Program-made: the position numbers and the translations under genes | Source of the DNA: Arthrobacter sp. PsM3 | Lineage (GTDB): Bacteria; Actinomycetota; Actinomycetes; Actinomycetales; Micrococcaceae | Direction: 5' to 3' | DNA: 64,000 bases | Assembly: GCF_030433895.1 (NCBI RefSeq) | Contig: NZ_JARUXE010000026.1 | Span: 1 to 64,000 of the forward strand | The notes under the pieces: generated by a model | What the model was told of the DNA's origin: nothing | Database searches by the model: none | The model's input: the letters and a program-made list of their open reading frames with translations, nothing else | Part shown: positions 58,070 to 64,000 of the stretch, in pieces | Position numbering within the stretch: the first letter of the stretch is position 1 | Layout: the number at the start of each line of letters is the position of its first letter

Positions 58070-59023
58070 ATGGAGCTAGATGTTCGCCGCCTCTTTTTGC
58101 TGGCTGAAATTGCCGACTACGGATCCCTCACCGCCGCCGCCGAGGCGATGATGTACACGACGTCCGCGGTCTCCCAGCAAATGCGCCGGCTCGAGGCGGA
58201 GGCTGGGCAGACCCTGTTTGAGCGCCATGCCCGCGGAGTGGTTCTAACGGATGCGGGTGCTGCCCTTGTGGCCAGGGCCCGGTCCATCCGGCGTGAGCTG
58301 GCCGGGGCCCAATCCGATCTCGAGGCACTGAGCGGGCTACGAGCCGGCAGCCTGCGGATCGGGTCCTTCCCTACGGCCTCAGCCTCCATTCTGCCGTTGG
58401 TTCTGACCCAGTTCGCCAGGGAGCATCCCGCTGTTTCCGTGTCAGTCAAGAGCGCCCTGAGGGACCCCCTGCGCGAGCTGCTGCTGATGCGCGAAGTGGA
58501 ATTGGCCCTCCTGTGGGAATACGACTGGAGCCCGTTCGCGGACGATGAAATCGAGACCGAAAAGCTCGTTGACGATCCCACCGTCCTGGTAGTGGCGGGG
58601 AGCAGCGATGTCGGGCGCAGCGGTCCTGTGGATCTCAGCTCACTCGCCGCGGCCCGCTGGATCATCCGTGCGGACGGGCACCCAGTGGCGGACGTGCTGA
58701 CCAGAAGCTGCCACGCTGCAGGATTCGCTCCGGACATCTCGTATGACGCCCACGATTATCAGGAAGCACAGGCAATGGTGGCGGCAGGCCTCGGCGTGGC
58801 CCTGGCACCTCGGCTCTCACTAACCAACCTCCGCGACGACGTCCGGCTCGTCCCGCTCGACCCGCGGATTCCCGTCCCGGTCCGCCGGATCCTGCTCGGA
58901 CAACTCAAAGGACGAAAGTCGACGCCTGCCATGCTTGGCTTCCAGCAAACCCTGCGGAAGGCCTCCAAAGCCATGCCCCAGACCTTTGGCCGCCCGGGCC
59001 AGCTTGGCTCGGTCAACACCTAA
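58070..59023 (+). CDS. LysR-family transcriptional regulator
   Basis: The 317-residue protein has an N-terminal helix-turn-helix (LFLLAEIADYGSLTAAAEAM, then YTTSAVSQQMRRLEAEAGQTLFERH in part) and a periplasmic-binding-like effector domain starting LRIGSFPTASASILP. It is divergent from the PrpF-ABC operon with a 142-bp intergenic space containing several TTGA/TTCAA half-sites, as expected of LysR control. The inducer is probably the transported acid or its isomer. Confidence 0.92.
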   Translation: MELDVRRLFLLAEIADYGSLTAAAEAMMYTTSAVSQQMRRLEAEAGQTLFERHARGVVLTDAGAALVARARSIRRELAGAQSDLEALSGLRAGSLRIGSFPTASASILPLVLTQFAREHPAVSVSVKSALRDPLRELLLMREVELALLWEYDWSPFADDEIETEKLVDDPTVLVVAGSSDVGRSGPVDLSSLAAARWIIRADGHPVADVLTRSCHAAGFAPDISYDAHDYQEAQAMVAAGLGVALAPRLSLTNLRDDVRLVPLDPRIPVPVRRILLGQLKGRKSTPAMLGFQQTLRKASKAMPQTFGRPGQLGSVNT

Positions 59024-59177
59024 AACTCAGACGTACCTCACCGCAAATAGCCCTAACGGTTCGCGGATCGTGGAGCTCAGTCAGTCGGCACCCGGCGTCT
59101 CGCCATCACGTGGTTGGCGCCCCGAAGTCGGCCCAAGGACTCGTGCGGCACCACGGCCAGAAGCTCTACCCGGCCGG

Positions 59178-59265
59178 GCGCCTGTGGAGCAGTCGAGGCG
59201 ACCCTACTCATGCGTTGCTCCGTAACGGCCCTTTGGCGGCTCAAAAGGGCGCCTGCGGAGCAGCC
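59178..59265. repeat. Short direct repeats upstream of the GNAT gene
   Basis: GGGCGCCTGTGGAGCAG (59178-59194) recurs as GGGCGCCTGCGGAGCAG (59249-59265). Between them lies GTTGCTCCGTAACGGCC (59216-59232), identical to the end of ackA and its downstream bases (50774-50790). The 261-bp gap between lysR and the GNAT gene shows no supported gene. Confidence 0.6.
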
Positions 59266-59284
59266 GTTGGGTAGCGTTGCGGGC

Positions 59285-59854
59285 ATGACGGAACCAAAAC
59301 CCCTCCCGCTGCCCATCCGGACCGAGCGGCTGGTGCTGCGCCGCTTCGAGGCCGGGGATCTGGAGGCGTACCACGCCTACCATTCGCTGCCCGAGACCGC
59401 GCGGTTCCTGCCCGGGGAGGCGAAGAGCTACACGAAGTCCATGGAGTCCGTAGGCAAGTACGCCAACTTCGTGTTCGAGAAGGAGGGCGACTGGATCTGC
59501 CTGGCCATCGAGGCCGCGGAGTCGCCCGGACTGCTCGGCGAGGTGGTACTAAAGTGGCTGCCGGGCTGCGGCCAGGCCGAGATCGGCTGGAGCCTCGCCC
59601 CGGAAGCCCGCGGCAGGGGCATCGCGACGGAAGCCGCCGGGGCCCTGCTGAAGCTGGGCTTCGAGGAGCTCCACTTCCACCGGATCGACGCCAAGCTCGA
59701 CGCCCTCAACACGGCCTCCGCGGCGCTGTGCGAACGCCTCGGCATGCGGCTGGAATCCACCCAGGTGGACAAGTGGCACTACAAGGGCCAGTGGGCCACG
59801 GAGGTCGTCTACGCCATCCTCGAGCACGAATGGAAGTCCCGGCAGGGCGCTTAG
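59285..59854 (+). CDS. GNAT family N-acetyltransferase (RimJ/RimL-like)
   Basis: This 189-residue protein starts LPLPIRTERLVLRRFEAGD, has AEIGWSLAPEARGRGIATEA with the acetyl-CoA loop R-G-R-G-I-A, and FHRIDAKLDALNTASAALCERLGMR, read as RIDAKLDALNTASAALCERL. This is the RimJ/L branch that acetylates N-terminal amines or small molecules. The ATG at 59285 fits the family length; the upstream frame is repeat DNA. A repeat cluster follows its stop. Confidence 0.88.
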   Translation: MTEPKPLPLPIRTERLVLRRFEAGDLEAYHAYHSLPETARFLPGEAKSYTKSMESVGKYANFVFEKEGDWICLAIEAAESPGLLGEVVLKWLPGCGQAEIGWSLAPEARGRGIATEAAGALLKLGFEELHFHRIDAKLDALNTASAALCERLGMRLESTQVDKWHYKGQWATEVVYAILEHEWKSRQGA

Positions 59855-59866
59855 GACTCAGCCGTC

Positions 59867-59950
59867 TACCAGGATTGGCCGCTATGGCGCGCCCGTTTGC
59901 CACGATTGGCCGCTATGGGAGGCCCCATAACGGCCATTCGTGGCAAACGG
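59867..59950. repeat. Three dispersed GGCCGCTA-family repeats
   Basis: Two forward copies (59867-59886 and 59894-59919, CACGATTGGCCGCTATG type) and one reverse copy (59925-59950, CATAACGGCCATTCGTGGC). They lie between the convergent GNAT and hpaI genes. Confidence 0.82.
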
Positions 59951-59961
59951 CTGCATGATGG

Positions 59962-60813
59962 TCAGTAGCTGGCGGGGGTGTCGCTGGCGGGCGCGTCCCC
60001 GCCGGCGGGGGAGCCGCCGTCGGGCCGGATGAAGTCCGCGGCGAGTGCCTCCGAGCCGCGGGCCAGCAGCGCCACGTCGGCGCCCACCAGGATGAAGGCT
60101 GCCCCTGCGGCCAGGTAATGGTGCGCGGTGGCGGGGTTGAAGGCGTTCACCCCCGCAGGTTTGCCCGCTGCCGCTGCAGCGGTGAGGCAGTGTTCGACTG
60201 CGGCGCGCACCCGGGGGTGTTCCTGCTGGCCCAGCAGTCCCATCGAGGCGGCGAGGTCCGAGGGCCCCAGGAAGATCGCGTCCACGCCGTCCACCGCCAG
60301 GATGTTCTCCACCGCGTCCACGGCTGCCGTGGACTCGATCTGGACGGTGACGCTCACGGTTTCACTGGCGCGGGCGAGGTAGTCGGGGACCCGGTTCCAG
60401 CGTGCGGCGCGGGCCAGGGCGGAACCGACGCCGCGGACCCCGTGCGGCGGGTACCGGGTGGCGGCGACGGCGGTCTCAGCCTCGGCCGCGGAATTCACCA
60501 TCGGGATCAGCAGGTTCTGCACGCCCAGGTCCAGGTACTGCTTGATCAGCACGGTATCGTTCACCGGCGGCCGGACCAGGGTGTGGACCGGGTAGCCGTT
60601 GATGGCCTGGAGCTGGGCGAGGATGGATTCGAGTCCGTTGGGGCTGTGTTCGGCGTCGACCAGCAGCCAGTCCAGGCCGGAGCCGGCGCAGAGCTCGGCC
60701 ACCAGGGGGCTGCCGGAGCAGACCCACATCCCGGCCAGGGGCCGGCCGCCAGCGCCGGTTTGGTTGCGCAGGGCGTCGCGGAACGTGGGGGCAGGTTCTA
60801 CTCGAAGCGGCAT
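59962..60813 (-). CDS. hpaI: HpcH/HpaI aldolase, 2,4-dihydroxyhept-2-ene-1,7-dioate type
   Basis: This class II pyruvate-type aldolase (283 residues) cleaves 2,4-dihydroxyhept-2-enedioate (4-hydroxy-2-oxoheptanedioate) to pyruvate and succinic semialdehyde, the last step of homoprotocatechuate degradation. LLVDAEHSPN has the catalytic His, TVQIESTAAV the conserved Glu, and FLGPSDLAASMG the metal-site Asp. The C-terminus is Gly/Asp/Ala-rich. The start overlaps the hpaH stop region by 16 bp. Confidence 0.92.
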   Translation of the reverse strand: MPLRVEPAPTFRDALRNQTGAGGRPLAGMWVCSGSPLVAELCAGSGLDWLLVDAEHSPNGLESILAQLQAINGYPVHTLVRPPVNDTVLIKQYLDLGVQNLLIPMVNSAAEAETAVAATRYPPHGVRGVGSALARAARWNRVPDYLARASETVSVTVQIESTAAVDAVENILAVDGVDAIFLGPSDLAASMGLLGQQEHPRVRAAVEHCLTAAAAAGKPAGVNAFNPATAHHYLAAGAAFILVGADVALLARGSEALAADFIRPDGGSPAGGDAPASDTPASY

Positions 60814-61583
60814 GTGACAACTCCCAGCGGTCCGTAGTCGGCGTGGACGGTATCGCCTTGGTAGACCCAGAGGGGCCGGGTGAAGGAGCCGGCGAGGATG
60901 ATGTCGCCGGCCTTCAGTCCGTCCCCGTGGGCGGCGATCTTGTTGGCGAGCCAGTGCACGCCGTTCGCGGGGTGGTCCAGGACCCCGGCGGCGACGCCGG
61001 TTTCCTCGACGGTCTGGTTCTTGTAGAGGATAGCCGAGACCCAGCGGAGGTCGACGGCGTCGGGGCGGACGGGGTTGCCGCCGATCACCATGGCGCCCAT
61101 CGCGGCGTTATCCGAGATGGTGTCCACGATGGTCCGGCCCTCCATCTGGATCCGGGAATCGAGGATCTCCAGGGCCGGAATGACGTAGTCCGTGGCGTTG
61201 AGGACGTCGAAGATGGTGCAGCCGGGGCCGCTGAGGTCCTTCTTCAGCACGAACGCCAGCTCCACCTCCACCCGGGGATGGGTGTACCGGTCCCACGCCA
61301 CGGAGCAGCCCGTCTCCAGCACCATGTCATCAAAGATGGCGCCGTAGTCCGGCTCGGTGATGCCGGTGGCGGCCTGCATGGCCTTGGAGGTCAGGCCGAT
61401 CTTGCGGCCCACCAGCTTCCGCCCCGCTTCCTCGTTGCGCTGCCGCCAGAGCTGCTGGACGGCGTAGGAGTCCTCGACCGTCATCCCCGGGTAACGGGCG
61501 GTCAGCAGCGGGACCGGAGTCCGGCGTCGGGCGGCCTCCAGCAGCTCATCGGCGATGGCTTCAATCGTCTTGGCATCCAGCAT
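60798..61583 (-). CDS. hpaH: 2-oxo-hept-4-ene-1,7-dioate hydratase
   Basis: This 261-residue fumarylacetoacetase-like hydratase has [18 protein letters not shown] at the start, then [13 protein letters not shown], a metal-site segment [16 protein letters not shown] (two Glu) and later VTCRFE at the end. HpaH adds water to 2-oxohept-4-ene-1,7-dioate. The start at 61583 ([14 protein letters not shown]) gives the family length; a longer open frame to 62099 reads through hpaD. It lies between hpaD (2-nt gap) and hpaI (overlap). Confidence 0.9.
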   Translation of the reverse strand: MLDAKTIEAIADELLEAARRRTPVPLLTARYPGMTVEDSYAVQQLWRQRNEEAGRKLVGRKIGLTSKAMQAATGITEPDYGAIFDDMVLETGCSVAWDRYTHPRVEVELAFVLKKDLSGPGCTIFDVLNATDYVIPALEILDSRIQMEGRTIVDTISDNAAMGAMVIGGNPVRPDAVDLRWVSAILYKNQTVEETGVAAGVLDHPANGVHWLANKIAAHGDGLKAGDIILAGSFTRPLWVYQGDTVHADYGPLGVVTCRFE

Positions 61584-61585
61584 GG

Positions 61586-62671
61586 CTAGAGCTGCGCGCC
61601 GAGCTTGAAGCCCGTCCGGTCCCCTTCGGGGGCGCCGTCCTTGCGGGTGTAGGAGAAGCCGTCGGCCCCGACGGTTACGGCCATTTCGCTCTTGTCCTCG
61701 CGGATGATGACGGGCTGCGGGTTCCCGTCGAGGTCCAGGACCAGGGAGGCCTCGGTGTACCAGGACGGGACCACGGGGTTGCCCCACCAGTCGCGGCGCT
61801 GGTTGTCGTGCACGTCCCAGGTGATGGTGGGGTTGTCCGGGTCGCCGGTGTAGTAGTCCTGCGTGTAGATCTCCACGCGGTGGCCGTCCGGATCCAGGAT
61901 GTAGAGGTAGAACGCGTTGGACACGCCGTGGCGGCCGGGGCCGCGTTCGATCCGGTCGGAGATCCGCAGGGCGCCCATCTTGTCGCAGATCTGGATGATG
62001 TTGTGCTTTTCGTGGGTGGCGAAGGCGATGTGGTGCATCCGCGGGCCGTTGCCGCCGGTCAGGGCGGTGTCGTGCACGGTCTGCTTGCGGTGCATCCACA
62101 CGGCGTAGGAGACGCCGTCGGAATCCTGGATGTCCTCCGAGACCCGGAAGCCCAGGTCCTCGAGGTATTTCCGGCCGCGCGGGACGTCCGGGGTGACCTG
62201 GTTGAAGTGGTCCAGCCGGACCAGTTCGCCGGCGGAGTAGAGGTCGTAGCGCTGGGTGAGGCGTTCGACGTGCTCGGTTTCGTAGAAGAACTCGTAGGGG
62301 AAGCCCAGCGGGTCCTCGACGCGGACGGCGTCGCCGATGCCCTTGGTGAAGCCTTCCTTGCGGCGTTCGGTGCGGCAGCCGAGTTCCTTGTAGTAGGCCT
62401 CGGCGGCGTCGACCTCGGCGGGGGACTTCACCCGGTAGGCGAACGCGGCGACGGCGGCGATGGGTCCCTTGCGCAGCACCAGGTTGTGGTGGATGAACTC
62501 CTCCAGGGAGCGCAGGTAGATGTTGTTCTCGTCCTCCTCCGTCACGTGCAGGCCCAGGACGTCCACGTAGAATGCGCGGGACTTCGCGAGGTCGGTGACA
62601 ACGATCTCCATGTAGGCGCAGCGGACAATGTCCGGAGCCGGGACCGTGGGGGTGGGGATGAAGTTGGTCAT
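61586..62671 (-). CDS. hpaD: Homoprotocatechuate (3,4-dihydroxyphenylacetate) 2,3-dioxygenase
   Basis: This type I extradiol dioxygenase (361 residues) opens the ring of 3,4-dihydroxyphenylacetate between C2 and C3. Ligand positions match the numbering of the well-studied Arthrobacter/Brevibacterium enzymes: His155, His214 and Glu267 for the metal, with Asn157, His200 and Tyr257 in the active site. The two-domain VOC fold is typical. Relatives use Fe(II) (Brevibacterium HPCD) or Mn(II) (A. globiformis MndD); the first-shell residues are the same, so the metal cannot be told. Confidence 0.95.
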   Translation of the reverse strand: MTNFIPTPTVPAPDIVRCAYMEIVVTDLAKSRAFYVDVLGLHVTEEDENNIYLRSLEEFIHHNLVLRKGPIAAVAAFAYRVKSPAEVDAAEAYYKELGCRTERRKEGFTKGIGDAVRVEDPLGFPYEFFYETEHVERLTQRYDLYSAGELVRLDHFNQVTPDVPRGRKYLEDLGFRVSEDIQDSDGVSYAVWMHRKQTVHDTALTGGNGPRMHHIAFATHEKHNIIQICDKMGALRISDRIERGPGRHGVSNAFYLYILDPDGHRVEIYTQDYYTGDPDNPTITWDVHDNQRRDWWGNPVVPSWYTEASLVLDLDGNPQPVIIREDKSEMAVTVGADGFSYTRKDGAPEGDRTGFKLGAQL

Positions 62672-62771
62672 GGTCTTCTCTCTTCGTTGAGGAGGGTTCT
62701 GGGGGAAAGGTACGACGACGGCGGGGCGGCTGCGCCGCTGCGCCGCCTAGGCGCCGGGGGAGGCGCCGAAC

Positions 62772-64000
62772 TTAGGAATGTGAGCCGAACTTGGGAGTGT
62801 GCACGGTGCCGAGGGTGATGTGGACGGCCTGCTGGTCGGTGTAGAAGTCGATCGAGCGGTAGCCGCCCTCGTGGCCGAGGCCCGAGGCTTTGACGCCGCC
62901 GAACGGTGTGCGCAGGTCGCGGACGTTGTGGCTGTTGAGCCAGACCATGCCGGCCTCGACGTTCTGCGAGAAGTTGTGCGCCCGGGTCAGGTTCTGGGTC
63001 CAGATGTAGGCGGCCAGCCCGTACTTCGTGTTGTTCGCCAAGGCGAGGGCTTCCTCGTCGCTGTCGAACGGGGTGATCGCCACGACCGGGCCGAAGATTT
63101 CCTCCTGGAAGATCCGCGCGTCCGGGGCGACGTCGGCGAACACGGTGGGCGCGATGTAGTTGCCCTCCGGGAGGTGGTCCGGGCGGCCGCCGCCGGCCAG
63201 CAGCCGGCCCTCGGTTTTGCCGATCTCCACGTAGGAGGCCACCTTGGCGTAGTGCTCCGGGTGGACCAGGGCGCCGACCTCGGTCTTCGGATCGTGCGGG
63301 TCACCGACCACGATGTTTTTGGCCCGGGCGGCGTACTTGTCGCAGAACTCCTCGTACACGGCGCGCTCCACCAGGATCCGGGACCCGGCCGTGCAGCGCT
63401 CGCCGTTGAGCGAGAAGACCCCGAACAGGGCCGAGTCGATCGCGGCGTCGAGGTCGGCGTCGGCGAACACGACGCACGGCGACTTGCCGCCCAGCTCCAT
63501 GGACAGGCCCTTGAGGTTCTCCGCGGCGTTGCGGAAAATAGTCTGCCCGGTGGTGGTCTCGCCGGTGAAGGAGATCAGCGGGACGTCCGGGTGTTTGACG
63601 AGCGCGTCGCCGGCTTCCTCGCCGAGGCCGTTGACGAGGTTGAAGACGCCGTCGGGCAGGCCGGCGTCCTTGAAGATCTGCGCCCACAGGGAGGCGGACA
63701 GCGGCGTGAACTCCGCCGGCTTCAGCACGACCGTGTTGCCGGTGGCCAGCGCCGGGGCGAGCTTCCAGGACTCGAGCATGAACGGGGTGTTCCACGGGGT
63801 GATCAGGCCGGCGACCCCGATCGGCTTGCGGTTGACGTAGTTGATCTGGGCGCCAGGGACCTTCATGGCGTCGTCGAACTGGGCGACAATGAGGTCCGCG
63901 AAGAAGCGGAAATTCTCCGCCGCGCGCAGGGCCTGGCCCTTGGCCTGGGTGATCGGCAGGCCGGTGTCGAAGGTCTCGAGCTCGGCGAGCCGCGCCTCCT
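62772..64000 (-). CDS. hpaE: 5-carboxymethyl-2-hydroxymuconate semialdehyde dehydrogenase, 5' end outside the window
   Basis: The gene extends past the right edge, so about 409 C-terminal codons are seen. The aldehyde dehydrogenase motifs are GLITPWNTPFM, LKPAEFTPLSA, SFTGETTTGQTIF, the catalytic ELGGKSP Glu and GERCTAGSR Cys, EEIFGPVVAITPF and PFGGVKASGLGHEGG. It oxidises the HpaD product semialdehyde with NAD+. It is the first visible gene of the hpaE-hpaD-hpaH-hpaI order. An internal ATG at 63866 is not the true start, because the conserved N-terminal reading continues to the edge (AELETFDTGLPITQAKGQAL). Confidence 0.93.
   Translation of the reverse strand, partial: EARLAELETFDTGLPITQAKGQALRAAENFRFFADLIVAQFDDAMKVPGAQINYVNRKPIGVAGLITPWNTPFMLESWKLAPALATGNTVVLKPAEFTPLSASLWAQIFKDAGLPDGVFNLVNGLGEEAGDALVKHPDVPLISFTGETTTGQTIFRNAAENLKGLSMELGGKSPCVVFADADLDAAIDSALFGVFSLNGERCTAGSRILVERAVYEEFCDKYAARAKNIVVGDPHDPKTEVGALVHPEHYAKVASYVEIGKTEGRLLAGGGRPDHLPEGNYIAPTVFADVAPDARIFQEEIFGPVVAITPFDSDEEALALANNTKYGLAAYIWTQNLTRAHNFSQNVEAGMVWLNSHNVRDLRTPFGGVKASGLGHEGGYRSIDFYTDQQAVHITLGTVHTPKFGSHS

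Noticed and set aside
59077..59316. 79-residue minus-strand frame between lysR and the GNAT gene
   Set aside because: It has no ribosome site or recognisable motif and overlaps short direct repeats and the GNAT start.
60798..62099. 433-residue frame extending hpaH upstream
   Set aside because: The extension is an Arg/Pro-rich shadow of hpaD; the fold begins at the ATG at 61583.

Overview
The window is high-GC, gene-dense actinobacterial DNA, most probably from the Micrococcaceae (an Arthrobacter/Pseudarthrobacter-like soil bacterium). Supporting this are the many GTG/TTG starts, menaquinone genes beside a DUF4229 gene, a Rex/glutaredoxin pair, system II (ResB/CcsB) cytochrome c maturation, and a homoprotocatechuate 2,3-dioxygenase whose ligand numbering matches the well-studied Arthrobacter/Brevibacterium enzymes. 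I see no rRNA, tRNA, CRISPR array, prophage or transposase. The window looks like chromosomal core mixed with catabolic islands. The last gene runs off the right edge.

Layout. 0.3-5 kb: a HAD phosphatase, glutaredoxin, Rex, two proline-rich membrane proteins and YceI. 5.1-10.2 kb: a five-gene operon of a histidine phosphatase and cytochrome c biogenesis proteins (TlpA/ResA-like, CcdA, ResB, CcsB). 10.2-11.9 kb: a dense cluster of intergenic repeats and a DUF559 nuclease-like gene. 12-16.4 kb: membrane proteins and menaquinone genes (menA, menE, menB). 16.5-23.8 kb: a CPBP protease, an ABC-F ATPase, an amino-acid permease, a dienelactone hydrolase, CsbD, SRPBCC and pentapeptide-repeat proteins. 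24-27 kb: a thiolase, enoyl-CoA hydratase and 3-hydroxyacyl-CoA dehydrogenase operon, the lower phenylacetate pathway. 27-34 kb: a GNAT acetyltransferase, a secreted SGNH hydrolase, a tyrosine phosphatase, a large wall-anchored trypsin-like protease and flavohemoglobin. 34.4-37.1 kb: a hotdog thioesterase divergent from paaZ. 38-42.6 kb: a divergent Asp23/Gls24 envelope cluster built around an ECF sigma factor. 43.7-46.3 kb: paaR, paaK and paaI. 47-50.8 kb: pta and ackA. 51.1-59 kb: a transport and isomerase locus (MatC-like carrier, three-gene ABC importer, PrpF-family isomerase) with a divergent LysR regulator. 59.9-64 kb: the homoprotocatechuate meta-cleavage genes hpaI, hpaH, hpaD and hpaE.

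How it fits together. Phenylacetate catabolism is scattered over three loci (24-27, 35-37 and 44-46 kb). Each locus has a 22-bp dyad with 10-2-10 geometry upstream, consistent with one PaaR regulon; the ring-oxygenase genes paaA-E lie outside the window. Homoprotocatechuate cleavage at the right edge is a second aromatic route. Pta and AckA interconvert acetyl-CoA and acetate.

The most unusual parts are: (1) the Asp23 cluster, where a protein with an N-terminal zinc anti-sigma motif and a C-terminal Asp23-like domain overlaps the ECF sigma gene; (2) a dispersed family of short repeats around CACGAATGGCCGCTATG, about 17 copies at four intergenic loci, one of which supplies the C-terminus and stop codon of the DUF559 gene; (3) the locus combining MatC, an ABC importer and PrpF; (4) a protease ending in two tandem sortase-like signals. 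All functional assignments come from reading translated sequence and motifs; no database search was run.
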